Positions 43,539 to 53,925 are shown, counted from the first letter of the stretch. The stretch: 64,000 nucleotides of DNA from Paraburkholderia aromaticivorans (GCF_002278075.1 NZ_CP022990.1:2294001-2358000); one strand, 5' to 3'. Made by a program: numbers and translations. The notes: generated by a model not told the origin, from the letters alone.

Positions 43539-45314
43539 ATGATCAGGAATGCATTCTCCGCCATGTCTATCGACAGGCGCTTCAGTATCAGCGTTGCAGT
43601 CGCGCTCCTGCCAGTCCTGATTCTGTGCGGCAGGCTGGTCGTGCACGAGTGGCACGCATACGTCGTTGCAGATGGCGCTCTCTACGCGTTCCAGAGCTAT
43701 CGGGCCGGATTGCAGGCAATCGAGCGCGTCTCGGCCGAGCGTGGCCCGACCAACAGCGCGCTGGGCGAAGATTTGCCGACTCCGGAAGCGAGGAGGGCGG
43801 CGCTGCGCCGCGCCCGTGACGAGAGTGACGCCCGCATTGAGAAGTTGATCGAGATGCTTCAGGCCAGCCGCTGTCCGGCGTGTGACGGCGACCTTGCTCG
43901 CATCAAGGAAGCGCGCAACGAACTCGCAGGGGCACGGGCGAACGTCGATCAGCTTGTCCGCCTGCCGCTGGCACAACGCGGGGAGCGTGCGGTGTCGAGC
44001 GCGGTGGACGGGATGATCAAGGTCATTCCGCAGTTCGCGCCCGCGATCGATGCGTTGGCCGCAAACGTGGTCAAGGGCGACACTCGTGCACTGAATTGCC
44101 TGATCCTCGCCACGCTGACCGCGGATCTGCGGGAAGCGGCCGGCCAACTCGGCTCGCACTTCACGGCGACGCTGACTGCGCGCAGAGCGCTCCGTCAGGA
44201 AGATCAGCTGGCAATCGAGCGCACCGAGGGGAGAGTGGACCAGTTGCGCGAATTGATCGACGCGCATGTGCGGGACCGGTCGACGCTGGAATCGACGGCA
44301 TTCGACAGAATGAACCAGCTGTATTTCGGGGAAGGCATTGCCTATATCGCCGAGGTTCGCAGGCTGGCGAGTCGGTCGGGCGGCGCGGCAATATCACCCG
44401 CGCAGCTCGCCGACCACTACGTACCGATGATGCGGCCGATTACGGTGTTCCGCGACCAGGTATTGGATCTGGCTGAAACGGAGATCCGTCATCACCGGAG
44501 CAATGCCTTGGCCCTTCTGGCGGCCAGCGGTTTGGCCGCATGTGTGCTGTTGGCGATACTGCTGTCGATGGCGACGCTATTCAGAAGGCGCGTGATTCGA
44601 CCGCTTCTCGATGCAACGCACGTCATTGGAGCGATTGCGAACGGCGATCTCACGGCGGAAATTCCGGCGGCGCGCTATCGCGGCGAAATCAAGGCCATGT
44701 TCAACGCCATCGGCGTGCTAAAGGCCAATAGTGTCGAGAGGCAGCAACTCGAACGGGAGCGCGACCGTCTGATTCACGAACTGAAAGCCACGGCGGAAAC
44801 GGACTTCCTGACCCATCTGCTCAATCGCCGCGCATTCGAGAGCAGGGCGCGCGCGAGTTGCGCGGAACGGAACACGGCCGAACCGGAGCTCGCGCTGATC
44901 ATGTTCGACATTGATCACTTCAAGAAAATCAACGATACGTATGGTCACGCCACAGGCGATCATGCGTTGCAGCTCGTTGCCCGTCTTTGCCTTGACACCT
45001 GCCGGCCATCGGATGTCGTCGCGAGATGGGGAGGCGAGGAGTTTGCGGTGCTAAGCCGTGTGCACGATGCAGCAGAGGCGCTTGCCATAGCGGATCGTTT
45101 GCGTCGCAGGATCAGCGAGACCCGAATCCCGTTTAACGGTAAGGATGGTTTCACCATCACGGCAAGCTTTGGCGTCGCGCTCGCGTCGGCCTGTGATTCG
45201 CGCGACGTAGCCCGTCTTTTCAGGCACGCCGATCGTCTGCTGTATCAGGCCAAGGAGGCTGGACGGGATCGAATCGTCGCTGATCCGATCGGCGTGCCGA
45301 GCGGCAGCGCGTGA
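43539..45314 (+). CDS. Membrane-bound diguanylate cyclase (HAMP-GGDEF)
   Basis: A 591-residue protein. TM1 spans about 18-35, a periplasmic sensor of roughly 285 residues follows (helical, no named domain), then TM2 at about 322-346, HAMP (about 347-400) and GGDEF (about 420-580). The active site is GGEEF (498-502) in a GG(D/E)EF form that is compatible with catalysis; the inhibitory I-site RPSD (489-492) lies five residues before it. MFDIDHFKKINDTYGHATGD is intact. It should make c-di-GMP, opposing the phosphodiesterase next to it. ATG 43539 is assumed; 43563 is an alternative. The Cys pair CPAC near residue 112-115 in the periplasmic part may be a disulfide or metal site. Confidence 0.9.
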   Translation: MIRNAFSAMSIDRRFSISVAVALLPVLILCGRLVVHEWHAYVVADGALYAFQSYRAGLQAIERVSAERGPTNSALGEDLPTPEARRAALRRARDESDARIEKLIEMLQASRCPACDGDLARIKEARNELAGARANVDQLVRLPLAQRGERAVSSAVDGMIKVIPQFAPAIDALAANVVKGDTRALNCLILATLTADLREAAGQLGSHFTATLTARRALRQEDQLAIERTEGRVDQLRELIDAHVRDRSTLESTAFDRMNQLYFGEGIAYIAEVRRLASRSGGAAISPAQLADHYVPMMRPITVFRDQVLDLAETEIRHHRSNALALLAASGLAACVLLAILLSMATLFRRRVIRPLLDATHVIGAIANGDLTAEIPAARYRGEIKAMFNAIGVLKANSVERQQLERERDRLIHELKATAETDFLTHLLNRRAFESRARASCAERNTAEPELALIMFDIDHFKKINDTYGHATGDHALQLVARLCLDTCRPSDVVARWGGEEFAVLSRVHDAAEALAIADRLRRRISETRIPFNGKDGFTITASFGVALASACDSRDVARLFRHADRLLYQAKEAGRDRIVADPIGVPSGSA

Positions 45315-45344
45315 GGACATTGCACAGCAGCTGGGCGTGAAATT

Positions 45345-45647
45345 CTATTGACCTTGCAGATTCGGATTGCCAGCGGGAACATTGGAGCCGGTTTCGGACG
45401 AACCAGTGGTGGAAGGACCGTATGCGCTCGCCGCATTGTTTCGCGCGGAAACGCGGGCTTCGGCTGCCTGAATGTCGGCGGGGTAGGTGGAGTCGGATGC
45501 GACCGCGGGGTTGTAGCCGGCCTGTTCGAGCTGCTTTAATTGTGCCTTGACCTCGGCACGCGTGAGCGGTTGCTCGGATTGCGCGAAAGCCGCCAGCGGC
45601 GCCGCGAGCGCGACGCCTAGCGCCGCTGCCTTGATGAGCGATTTCAT
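45345..45647 (-). CDS. DUF4148 domain-containing secreted protein
   Basis: A 100-residue small protein with a signal peptide (AAALGVALAAPLAAFAQS) and the DUF4148 motif LTRAEVKAQLKQLEQAGYNPA...YPADIQAAEARV. The rest is Asn/Ser/Gly-rich and disordered. The family is abundant in Burkholderiaceae, with unknown function and a predicted periplasmic location. ATG 45647 follows GGAGGG. A hairpin (45677-45700) lies in its leader. Confidence 0.92.
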   Translation of the reverse strand: MKSLIKAAALGVALAAPLAAFAQSEQPLTRAEVKAQLKQLEQAGYNPAVASDSTYPADIQAAEARVSARNNAASAYGPSTTGSSETGSNVPAGNPNLQGQ

Positions 45648-45676
45648 GAAGCTTCCCTCCGAGAATATTTTTTTGG

Positions 45677-45700
45677 GGTGCCTCAGCGATCTTTGGCACC
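45677..45700 (-). other. Leader hairpin before the DUF4148 gene
   Basis: GGTGCC and GGCACC pair around a 12-base loop about 30 bases upstream of the start codon, followed on the minus strand by a run of A. A short 6-bp stem; possible leader regulation only. Confidence 0.3.
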
Positions 45701-45819
45701 ATGCACGGATTCTAGGAAGCGAGTGCGCCAGGGGAAACCAGCAATACGGTAATTCAGTGTTGCGGCAAACAACAAGTCGGCGTGATGTAATGTTCGCCGT
45801 AGTATACGCAGAACCGCTT

Positions 45820-46905
45820 TCACACGCCTTCGCGCACATCCACTCGATACGCTGTCACTTGCCGGTACGTGCCGCCGGCGCGCAGGATGACCTCGTCCTG
45901 TTCCGCCATGTTGACCTGATTGGGAAAGCCGCCTGCTTCGAGACATAAACCGGCGTGCGCTTGATAGGCCATGCCGCCGCGTCCCGGATCGCCGTTCAAC
46001 GAATTGCCGCTATAAAACTGTAAGCCGCGCTGATCGGTCGACACGGTCAGTTCGCGTCCGCTGCCGGGATCGTAGGCACGGGCAACCTGGCGCATGGACG
46101 GCATGACGCCGTTCATACCGCTACCAGGCGAATCACGCAGCACATAGCAATGATCGAATCCACCCGCTGTCGCCAACTGCGCGTGGGGCCAGTCCAGCCG
46201 TGCGCCGATCGGCGCGCTCTGCCGGAAGTCGAATGCGTTGCCCGCCACGTCAGCCAGCCGGCACGGAATCATGTCCGTGTCGACTTCAAAGAACCGGTCG
46301 GCATCGATCGACAGCATATGGCCGCGAATGTCCGTGCCCGGCCGGCCTGTGAGGTTGAAGTACGGGTGGCTCGTCAGATTGAGCGGCGTCGCGGCATCGG
46401 TGATCGCCTCGTACACGATGGTCAGCGTGCCGTCGTCGTCGAGCGAGTAGCGCACTTGCGTTGTCACATTGCCGGGAAAACCGGCATCGCCTTCGGGCGA
46501 CTCCAGTCGCATGAGCAGCGCGCCGTTGTCCTCGCTCACTTCCCACAGCGCGCGATGAAAGCCCACCGTGCCGCCATGCAGCAGGTTCGCACCTTCATTG
46601 CGATCGAGCGTGTATTCGATTCCGTCGAGCGTGAAGCGCGCATCGGCAATGCGGTTCGCCCAGCGGCCTATCAGTCCACCCATGTATGTGGTGGCCGCCA
46701 CGTACTCGGCGGGCGTGTCGTGGCCGAGCAGGATATCGCCGAGTACGCCGGCGCGATCCGGCGCATGCCACGACACCAGCGTCGCGCCCAGATCGCTGAT
46801 GGCGACTTTCATGCCGTGCGCGTTGCGCAGCGTGAAGAGTCGGACGGAATCGCCGCCGCGCAATGTGCCCCACGGCTCAGAAGAAAGTTGTGCGATGCTG
46901 ATCAT
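45820..46905 (-). CDS. galM: Aldose 1-epimerase (galactose mutarotase)
   Basis: A 361-residue GalM-type mutarotase interconverting alpha and beta anomers of aldoses. It shows NAHGMKVAISDLGATLVSWHAPDR, the catalytic His region TSHPYFNLTGRPGTDIRGHML, DFRQSAPIG and a C-terminal Glu in AGLCLEAGGFPNQ. It lies 33 bases after xylR on the same strand and is probably cotranscribed with it; here it likely supplies alpha-xylopyranose to XylA. Confidence 0.92.
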   Translation of the reverse strand: MISIAQLSSEPWGTLRGGDSVRLFTLRNAHGMKVAISDLGATLVSWHAPDRAGVLGDILLGHDTPAEYVAATTYMGGLIGRWANRIADARFTLDGIEYTLDRNEGANLLHGGTVGFHRALWEVSEDNGALLMRLESPEGDAGFPGNVTTQVRYSLDDDGTLTIVYEAITDAATPLNLTSHPYFNLTGRPGTDIRGHMLSIDADRFFEVDTDMIPCRLADVAGNAFDFRQSAPIGARLDWPHAQLATAGGFDHCYVLRDSPGSGMNGVMPSMRQVARAYDPGSGRELTVSTDQRGLQFYSGNSLNGDPGRGGMAYQAHAGLCLEAGGFPNQVNMAEQDEVILRAGGTYRQVTAYRVDVREGV

Positions 46906-46938
46906 GTCGTTGGTGGGAAGAAAAGAGAATAGGCATGC

Positions 46939-48156
46939 TCAGCCCGGCGCCGGCGTCGAATTCACCCGCTCCTGGTATTCGCGTGGCGTACAGCCGAGTT
47001 CACGGCGAAACACCGCGTACATGTATTGCAGCGAGGTGAAGCCGCAGCGAATCGCGACTTCCGCGCTCGATGCATCGCGCTTCGCCAATAGCGCCTTTGC
47101 GACATCGAGTTTATGGCGCAGGATTTCCTGATGCACGGTGCACTGCCGCTCGCGCCTGAAGTACTCTTCGAGCGACGAGCGCGACACGCCGACATAGTCG
47201 GCGACCTGTTCGGTGCGAATACCCTGGCATGCGTACTGACGGATAAAGTGACGCGCCCGCATCACATACGGGCTCGCAAGCGGTTGGTGCCGGGTCGACT
47301 CGAGCACGTTGATGCCGACCGGCGGCACGAGAATGCGCCGCCCCGGAAAGCGCGCGCCGTGCAGCATCTGATGCAAAAGGTGGGCCGCAGTGCGGCCCAT
47401 TTCCTCGGTGCCTTGAATCACCGAAGACAGTGGAATTCTTGTCAGCGTGCGTGTCAGCGGATCGTTGTCGATGCCGATGATCGCAACTTCCTCCGGCACC
47501 GGAATGCCGGCAATCAAACAGGCCTGGAGCAGATGCCGCGCACGCGCATCGGTCACGGCGATGATGCCGACCGGTTTCGGTAAATCGCGCAGCCATGCGG
47601 TGAGCTGTTCGGTCGCCTGGTTCCATGACGGCGCGCTGGTCGAGAGGCCGCGATACATCTCGCTGTCGATCTGTGCGGCGCTGCGGCCATCCGCGCTGCG
47701 CAAATGGGCGAACGCGAGCTCCCGCTGTTGCGCCCAGCGGTTCTCCTGCGCCTGCGGCAGGCTGTACAACGCGAAGTGCTGGAGACCCGCGCCGATCAGA
47801 TGCGTATAGGCGAGCGAGATGAGCTTGCTGTTGTCGGTGGCGATATAGGGTAAGTCCGGAGGATAGTGCGCCGGATCTTCGAACGAGGATCCCACGGCGA
47901 CCACGGGCAACGGACAATCGCGCAGTGCTTCGCCCACGGCGGGATCGTCGAAATCCGCGATGATGCCGTCGCCGTCGAAGCGTTCAATGCCCGTCAGCCG
48001 GCAACGAAAGTCTTCCTCGAGAAAGAGGTCCCACGCCACGCGTGTGGACAGTAGGTAATTACCAATGCCGGTAATGATCTCGCGATCGTAGACCTTGTTC
48101 GCGTTGAACAGCAGCGCGATCCGATGGGTCGTCTGTGGTGTTTGCGGACGGGTCAT
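46939..48156 (-). CDS. xylR: Xylose-responsive transcriptional regulator (XylR, PBP1-AraC type)
   Basis: A 405-residue regulator that is very like E. coli XylR in layout: N-terminal LacI-type sugar-binding domain (HRIALLFNANKVYDREIITGIGNYL, LEEDFRCRLTGIERFDGDGIIADFDD, GIIAVTDARARHLLQACL) and C-terminal AraC double HTH (HFIRQYACQGIRTEQVADYVGVSRSSLEEYFRRERQCTVHQEI...LQYMYAVFRRELGCTPREYQ). ATG 48156 is used; an upstream in-frame ATG at 48246 adds 30 basic residues. Divergent from xylA; activates it with D-xylose in known systems. Confidence 0.93.
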   Translation of the reverse strand: MTRPQTPQTTHRIALLFNANKVYDREIITGIGNYLLSTRVAWDLFLEEDFRCRLTGIERFDGDGIIADFDDPAVGEALRDCPLPVVAVGSSFEDPAHYPPDLPYIATDNSKLISLAYTHLIGAGLQHFALYSLPQAQENRWAQQRELAFAHLRSADGRSAAQIDSEMYRGLSTSAPSWNQATEQLTAWLRDLPKPVGIIAVTDARARHLLQACLIAGIPVPEEVAIIGIDNDPLTRTLTRIPLSSVIQGTEEMGRTAAHLLHQMLHGARFPGRRILVPPVGINVLESTRHQPLASPYVMRARHFIRQYACQGIRTEQVADYVGVSRSSLEEYFRRERQCTVHQEILRHKLDVAKALLAKRDASSAEVAIRCGFTSLQYMYAVFRRELGCTPREYQERVNSTPAPG

Positions 48157-48482
48157 GGCGGTGGGTCGCGCGCGGATTATCGGACCCGTCGCGCGTTCGT
48201 CTCCTGTCAGCCAGAGCGGGCGCTTTAGCGCCTTCTCCGGTCCCATGCAAGATGGTTGAGGTTGGGTGTGGATTTCACCCGGCACCGGTTTTAAGTGTCT
48301 GGTTATTCTAGGCCCCGAATCACGCGCCGGTGCAAAACAAAATGGCGGGCGGTAAGAAACATCAAGCAGGCTGCGCAATTTCGCAATTGCCGATGCATCT
48401 TGCAAGCGGCAGCATGGCGTCACCTTGTCGACCGGCGCGACGATGTCGCATGGGTTGCGGTGCAACATAACTGGAGACGCAG
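48157..48482. promoter_or_regulatory. xylR-xylA divergent control region
   Basis: This 326-base gap has two dyads close to xylA: GCAATT-TCGC-AATTGC (48375-48390) and GTTGC-GGT-GCAAC (48454-48466), the latter 3 bases before the xylA ribosome site GGAG. The first is a good candidate for a XylR or catabolite-response site. An AT-rich run near 48290-48350 could hold promoters. No frame is convincing here. Confidence 0.5.
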
Positions 48483-49805
48483 ATGTCTTATTTCGAACAC
48501 ATTCCCGAGATCCGCTACGAAGGCCCGCAATCGGACAACCCGCTTGCGTACCACCACTACGATAGAAGCAAAAAGGTACTCGGAAAAACCCTCGAAGAGC
48601 ATCTGCGCATTGCGGTGTGCTACTGGCATACGTTCGTCTGGCCGGGCGTGGATATTTTCGGGCAGGGAACGTTTCGGCGCCCCTGGCAGCAAGACGGCGA
48701 TGCCATGGAGCGTGCACGGCAAAAGGCAGATTCGGCATTCGAGTTCTTCTCGAAGCTCGGTACACCGTACTACACGTTTCACGATACCGACGTGGCGCCC
48801 GAAGGTTCGAGCCTGAAAGAATATAGCGAGAACTTCCTGCGCATTGCCGACTATCTGGCGCGCAAGCAGGAGGACAGCGGCGTCAAGCTGCTGTGGGGGA
48901 CCGCCAATCTGTTCTCGCATCCCCGTTATGCGGCCGGCGCGGCCACCAATCCCGATCCGGAGGTGTTCGCGTTTGCGGCGACGCAGGTGCGCCACGCACT
49001 CGATGCGACTCAACGGCTCGGCGGCGACAATTATGTGTTGTGGGGCGGCCGCGAAGGCTACGATACGTTGCTCAATACCGACCTGGTACGTGAACGCGAT
49101 CAACTCGCGCGTTTTCTGCATATGGTCGTCGATCATGCGCACAAGATCGGCTTCAAGGGCTCGCTGCTGATCGAGCCCAAGCCGCAGGAACCGACCAAGC
49201 ATCAATACGACTACGATGTCGCGAGCGTACACGGCTTCCTGCTGCAACACGGGCTGGAGAAAGAGATTCGGGTCAATATCGAGGCCAATCACGCGACGCT
49301 TGCCGGACATTCGTTTCATCACGAGATCGCCACGGCCTACGCGCTGGGTATTTTCGGCAGCGTGGATGCGAATCGAGGCGACCCGCAAAACGGCTGGGAT
49401 ACCGACCAGTTCCCAAATAGTGTGGAAGAGCTGACCCTCGCCTTCTACGAAATTCTCAAGCATGGCGGCTTCACCACGGGGGGCATGAACTTCGACTCGA
49501 AAGTGCGGCGTCAAAGCGTGGATCCGGAAGACCTGTTCTACGGCCACATCGGTGCAATCGATAACCTCGCGCTCGCCGTGGAGCGCGCCGCGGTGCTGAT
49601 CGAAAACGACCGTCTCGATCGATTCAGGCGTCAGCGCTATGCGGGTTGGGAAGCGGAGTTCGGGCGCAAGATCCTGTCCGGCGACTATTCGCTTTCCACG
49701 CTGGCGACGGACGCCCTGTCGCGCGGTCTGAACCCGCAGCACGCAAGCGGTCATCAGGAGCTCATGGAAAACATCGTGAATCAGGCCATTTACAGCGGAC
49801 GCTGA
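48483..49805 (+). CDS. xylA: Xylose isomerase
   Basis: A 440-residue class II xylose isomerase converting D-xylose to D-xylulose. Active-site elements are [10 protein letters not shown] (catalytic His and Asp), [14 protein letters not shown], the Glu/Lys motif [35 protein letters not shown] and the metal-binding Asp in [20 protein letters not shown]. Two divalent metals are expected. It starts with GGAG upstream, is followed by xylF 172 bases later, and is the first gene of the xyl operon. No xylB xylulokinase gene follows. Confidence 0.97.
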   Translation: MSYFEHIPEIRYEGPQSDNPLAYHHYDRSKKVLGKTLEEHLRIAVCYWHTFVWPGVDIFGQGTFRRPWQQDGDAMERARQKADSAFEFFSKLGTPYYTFHDTDVAPEGSSLKEYSENFLRIADYLARKQEDSGVKLLWGTANLFSHPRYAAGAATNPDPEVFAFAATQVRHALDATQRLGGDNYVLWGGREGYDTLLNTDLVRERDQLARFLHMVVDHAHKIGFKGSLLIEPKPQEPTKHQYDYDVASVHGFLLQHGLEKEIRVNIEANHATLAGHSFHHEIATAYALGIFGSVDANRGDPQNGWDTDQFPNSVEELTLAFYEILKHGGFTTGGMNFDSKVRRQSVDPEDLFYGHIGAIDNLALAVERAAVLIENDRLDRFRRQRYAGWEAEFGRKILSGDYSLSTLATDALSRGLNPQHASGHQELMENIVNQAIYSGR

Positions 49806-49858
49806 TCGAAGTCGCAAGAAGCAGTGCAGGAGAGAAAGTAGCAATACCCCATAAAGAT

Positions 49859-49881
49859 CGCGCGGCCACGTCGACCGCGCG
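49859..49881 (+). other. Hairpin between xylA and xylF
   Basis: CGCGCGG and CCGCGCG pair around a 9-base loop in the 172-base gap after xylA. No T tract. It may separate the xylA mRNA from the transporter mRNA by processing. Confidence 0.45.
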
Positions 49882-49977
49882 GAACAGGAAGCTTTGGGTT
49901 GTCGCTTGTCCGGTCTTGCGGCTCGCAGCGCAGGCCGTCCAATCCGGTATTCCGGCTATCAGAAGAAGGAGAGAGAC

Positions 49978-51006
49978 ATGAAATTCGCAACGCGTCGTAC
50001 CGTATTGAGTTCGCTCGTGTGTGGAGCGGTGCTCGCCAGCCTGTCGCTCGTCGCGCCGCTCGCGCACGCAAGCAAGGATCATCCGGAAATTGGCTTCTGT
50101 ATCGACGATCTGCGCGTCGAGCGCTGGTCGCGCGATCGCGACTATTTCGTCGCCGCGGCGGAAAAGCTCGGGGCGAAAGTGTCGGTGCAATCCGCCGATG
50201 CGAGCGAAGAGCGGCAGATCTCGCAGATCGAGAACCTGATCTCGCGCGGCGTGGATGTCATCGTGATCGTGCCGTTCAATTCGAAGACGCTCGGCAATGT
50301 GGTGGCCGAAGCGAAAAAAGCGGGCATCAAAGTGGTTTCATATGACCGGCTGATTCTCGACGCCGATGTGGACGCCTATATCTCGTTCGATAACGAGAAG
50401 GTCGGCGAACTGCAGGCGCAAGGGGTCTACAACGCACAACCGAAGGGCAACTACTTCCTGCTCGGCGGCGCGCCGACCGACAACAACGCGAAGATGCTGC
50501 GCGAGGGCCAGCTCAAGATCCTCAAGCCCGCCATGGACAAGGGCGACATCAAGGTGGTCGGTCAGCAGTGGGTGCCGGAATGGAGCGCTTCCACGGCGCT
50601 GCGCATTGTCGAAGATGCACTGACGGCGAACAACAACAAGATCGACGCAATCGTCGCATCGAACGACGGCACCGCAGGCGGCGCGATCCAGGCGCTCGCC
50701 GCGCAGCACATGGCTGGCAAGGTGCCGGTGTCGGGCCAGGACGCGGATCTCGCGGCCGTCAAGCGTGTGATTGCCGGCACGCAGACCATGACCGTCTACA
50801 AGCCGTTGAAACTGATTGCCGGCGAAGCGGCCAAGCTCTCCGTCGCACTAGCGAAGGGCCAGAAGCCCGCCTATAACGCGCAATACGACAACGGCAAGAA
50901 GAAAGTCGACACGGTGCTCCTGCAACCTACGTTGCTCACCAAGAGCAATGTCGACATAGTCGTCAAGGACGGCTTCTATACCCAGGCCCAGCTCGCGAGC
51001 CAATGA
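49978..51006 (+). CDS. xylF: D-xylose ABC transporter substrate-binding protein
   Basis: A 342-residue type I sugar-binding protein with a signal peptide (LVCGAVLASLSLVAPLAHA). The mature start HPEIGFCIDDLRVERWSRDRDYFVAAAEKLGAKVSVQSADASEERQ matches XylF, and AIVASNDGTAGGAIQALAAQHMAGKVPVSGQDAD is the hinge-adjacent ligand region. ATG 49978 follows AGGAGAG; the longer frame from 49894 is rejected. Delivers xylose to the XylH/XylG importer. Confidence 0.95.
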   Translation: MKFATRRTVLSSLVCGAVLASLSLVAPLAHASKDHPEIGFCIDDLRVERWSRDRDYFVAAAEKLGAKVSVQSADASEERQISQIENLISRGVDVIVIVPFNSKTLGNVVAEAKKAGIKVVSYDRLILDADVDAYISFDNEKVGELQAQGVYNAQPKGNYFLLGGAPTDNNAKMLREGQLKILKPAMDKGDIKVVGQQWVPEWSASTALRIVEDALTANNNKIDAIVASNDGTAGGAIQALAAQHMAGKVPVSGQDADLAAVKRVIAGTQTMTVYKPLKLIAGEAAKLSVALAKGQKPAYNAQYDNGKKKVDTVLLQPTLLTKSNVDIVVKDGFYTQAQLASQ

Positions 51007-51026
51007 GCGTAACGTGTGCGCGGCGC

Positions 51027-51055
51027 GCGCCGATGCGTGTCATGCGTATCGGCGC
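51027..51055 (+). other. Hairpin between xylF and xylG
   Basis: GCGCCGAT and ATCGGCGC pair around a 13-base loop in the 79-base gap. Such hairpins after periplasmic binding-protein genes commonly stabilise or limit expression so that XylF is made in excess over XylG/XylH. Confidence 0.5.
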
Positions 51056-51085
51056 CGCTGCGCGCCTTGCAGCGAGGCATAGCGA

Positions 51086-52645
51086 ATGACGCAACCTCTC
51101 ATGACGATGCGCGGCATCGTCAAGGCGTTTTCCGGCGTGAAAGCGCTCGACGGCATCGACCTCACGATCGCGCCGGGCGAGTGCGTGGGCCTGTGCGGCG
51201 AGAACGGTGCGGGCAAATCCACCCTGATGAAAGTGCTGTCCGGCGTGTATCCGTGGGGCACGTGGGACGGCGAGATCATCTGGGAAGGCGCGCCGCTGAA
51301 AGCCGCCAGCGTGCGTGACACCGAACGCGCCGGCATCATCATCATTCACCAGGAATTGATGCTGGTGCCGGAACTGTCGGTGGCGGAGAACATCTTTCTC
51401 GGCAATGAAATCACGCTGCCCGGCGGCCGTATGAATTACGCCGCGATGTACCAGCGCGCCGACGAACTGCTGCGCGAACTCGGCATTAGCGGAATCAATG
51501 CCGCGCAGCCGGTGATGAACTACGGCGGCGGCCATCAGCAGTTGATCGAGATCGCGAAGGCGCTGAACAAGCGCGCCAAGCTGTTGATTCTCGACGAACC
51601 GTCTTCCTCGTTGACCGCATCCGAGATCCGCATTCTGCTCGATATCGTGCGCGATCTGAAGCGGCGCGGGGTGGCCTGCGTGTATATCTCGCACAAGCTC
51701 GATGAAGTGGCGGCCGTATGCGACACGATCAGCGTGATTCGCGACGGCCGTCACGTCGCGACAGAGCCGATGCACGCGCTCACGACCGACCGCATCATTT
51801 CGCTGATGGTGGGCCGCGAGATCAAGAACCTCTTTCCGCGCGAGCCGCATCCGGTCGGCGATGTGATCTTCGAAGCGCGCCACGTCACCTGCTTCGACGT
51901 GACCAATCCGCGTCGCAAGCGGGTGAACGATGTGTCGTTCGCGCTGAGGCGTGGCGAGATTCTCGGCGTGGCCGGGCTGGTCGGCGCGGGGCGCACGGAA
52001 CTGATGCAGGCGATCTTCGGTGCGTATCCGGGTGTGAGCCAGGCAAGCGTGGTGATGGAGGGCAAGCTACTCAAGATTCGCGCGCCCGTGGATGCGATTC
52101 GCGCGGGCATCGGCATGGTGCCGGAAGATCGCAAACGCCACGGCATCGTGCCGGGGCTGAGCGTCGGCCACAACATCACCCTGGCGGTGTTGCAGCGCTT
52201 TGCATCGGCCGGCCGGATCGACTCCGCAGCCGAACTCGATACGATTCACACGGAGATGAAGCGGCTCTCGGTACGCGCCGCCCATCCCATGTTGTCGATT
52301 GCGAGTCTGTCGGGCGGCAATCAACAGAAGGCCGTGCTGACCCGCATGCTGCTGACCGATCCGAAAGTGCTGATTCTCGACGAACCCACGCGCGGCGTCG
52401 ATGTCGGCGCGAAATACGAAATCTACAAACTGATTTTTCAACTGGCGCAGCGCGGCATGTCGATCGTGATGGTGTCCTCCGAATTGCCCGAAGTGCTCGG
52501 CATCAGCGATCGCGTGCTGGTGATCGGTGAAGGCGAGTTGCGCGGCGATTTCGTCAACGACGGGCTTACCCAGGAGGACATTCTCAGCGCCGCGATCCGT
52601 CCCGTGCAGCGATCCCCGAACCCAACCGTAGCGAGTGCCGCATGA
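51086..52645 (+). CDS. xylG: D-xylose ABC transporter ATP-binding protein
   Basis: A 519-residue tandem ATPase of the CUT2 type. The first half has [17 protein letters not shown], signature-like [16 protein letters not shown] and [12 protein letters not shown]; the second has [34 protein letters not shown] and [14 protein letters not shown]. This duplicated architecture energises XylH. Its stop overlaps the xylH start (ATGA). Confidence 0.96.
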   Translation: MTQPLMTMRGIVKAFSGVKALDGIDLTIAPGECVGLCGENGAGKSTLMKVLSGVYPWGTWDGEIIWEGAPLKAASVRDTERAGIIIIHQELMLVPELSVAENIFLGNEITLPGGRMNYAAMYQRADELLRELGISGINAAQPVMNYGGGHQQLIEIAKALNKRAKLLILDEPSSSLTASEIRILLDIVRDLKRRGVACVYISHKLDEVAAVCDTISVIRDGRHVATEPMHALTTDRIISLMVGREIKNLFPREPHPVGDVIFEARHVTCFDVTNPRRKRVNDVSFALRRGEILGVAGLVGAGRTELMQAIFGAYPGVSQASVVMEGKLLKIRAPVDAIRAGIGMVPEDRKRHGIVPGLSVGHNITLAVLQRFASAGRIDSAAELDTIHTEMKRLSVRAAHPMLSIASLSGGNQQKAVLTRMLLTDPKVLILDEPTRGVDVGAKYEIYKLIFQLAQRGMSIVMVSSELPEVLGISDRVLVIGEGELRGDFVNDGLTQEDILSAAIRPVQRSPNPTVASAA

Positions 52646-53841
52646 CGCCCGACGTTACTTCCCAACGCGCCGATGAAGCCGTGCCGCGAGGCGCATTCGG
52701 CGGTCCGCAGCGACTTCAGCAACTGTTCGCGCGTTACAAGATTCTCGCGCTGCTGATCGCCGTGGCCGCGATCTGGATTTTCTTTTCGGTGCTCACGCAC
52801 GGCGCGTTCGTCACGCCGCGCAATCTGTCGAATCTGCTGCGGCAGATGTCGATCACCGGCATGCTGGCGTGCGGCATGGTGTTCGTGATCATTGCCGGCG
52901 AGATCGATCTGTCGGTGGGATCGCTGCTCGGCTTGCTGGGCGGTGTGGCGGCGATACTCGATGCCAACCGGCACTGGCCGCTTGGCGTCACGTTACCGGT
53001 GGTGATGCTGCTCGGCGTGCTGATCGGCATGTTCAACGGCTGGTGGTCGACTTATCGGCGCGTGCCTTCGTTCATTGTCGGGCTCGGCGGCATGCTTGCG
53101 TATCGCGGCATTCTGCTCGGCGTGACCGGCGGTTCGACGATTGCGCCGGTCTCAGACGGTTTCGTGTTCGTCGGGCAAGGCTATTTGCCAAGGCTCGCGG
53201 GCGATACGCTTGCCGTCGTGCTGTTTCTGCTGCTGGCGTTTCTGACGATACGGCAGCGGCGCAACCGCGAGCGCTATCAGTTGCGCGTGGTGCCGTTCTG
53301 GCAGGACGTCGTCAAGGTGGTCGGTGCGGGCGTGATTCTCGCGGGGTTCGTCGCCACGCTCGATCGTTACGGCGGTATTCCGGTGCCGGTTCTGTTGCTG
53401 CTCGCGCTGCTGGGTATCTTTACATGGATCGCCACGCAGACCGTATTCGGGCGGCGCATCTACGCGGTCGGTTCGAACCTCGAAGCGACACGGCTCTCGG
53501 GCGTGAATACCAACCGTGTGAAACTGGCGATCTTCGCGCTGATGGGGCTGATGTGCGCGTTCGGCGGCATCGTCAATACGGCGCGGCTTGCCGCCGGTTC
53601 GCCTTCGGCGGGATCGATGGGCGAACTCGATGCGATCGCCGCGTGCTTTATCGGCGGGACGTCCATGCGCGGCGGCTCCGGCACGGTCTACGGCGCACTG
53701 ATCGGCGCACTGGTGATGGCGAGCCTCGATAACGGCATGTCGATGCTCGACGTCGATGCGTATTGGCAGATGATCGTGAAGGGCAGCATTCTCGTGCTGG
53801 CCGTATGGATCGATGTGGTGTCGGGGTCGAACCGGCGGTGA
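52642..53841 (+). CDS. xylH: D-xylose ABC transporter permease
   Basis: A 399-residue CUT2 permease with about ten helices: [79 protein letters not shown], and [30 protein letters not shown]. The second segment is the ribose/xylose permease signature. It overlaps xylG by 4 bases and closes the operon before the terminator at 53857. Confidence 0.96.
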   Translation: MTPDVTSQRADEAVPRGAFGGPQRLQQLFARYKILALLIAVAAIWIFFSVLTHGAFVTPRNLSNLLRQMSITGMLACGMVFVIIAGEIDLSVGSLLGLLGGVAAILDANRHWPLGVTLPVVMLLGVLIGMFNGWWSTYRRVPSFIVGLGGMLAYRGILLGVTGGSTIAPVSDGFVFVGQGYLPRLAGDTLAVVLFLLLAFLTIRQRRNRERYQLRVVPFWQDVVKVVGAGVILAGFVATLDRYGGIPVPVLLLLALLGIFTWIATQTVFGRRIYAVGSNLEATRLSGVNTNRVKLAIFALMGLMCAFGGIVNTARLAAGSPSAGSMGELDAIAACFIGGTSMRGGSGTVYGALIGALVMASLDNGMSMLDVDAYWQMIVKGSILVLAVWIDVVSGSNRR

Positions 53842-53856
53842 AGGGAAGCAGCAAAG

Positions 53857-53910
53857 GCGGGGGAAGGGCGGCGGCACAAAGCTGGCTGGCGCGCCTTTCC
53901 CCCGCATTTA
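53857..53910 (+). terminator. Terminator-like hairpin after xylH
   Basis: A 14-bp stem (GCGGGGGAAGGGCG with CGCCTTTCCCCCGC, one wobble) around a 21-base loop, followed by ATTTAATG. It lies 15 bases after the xylH stop and probably ends the xyl transcript, although the T run is short. Confidence 0.6.
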
Positions 53911-53925
53911 ATGAAACACCCCACG

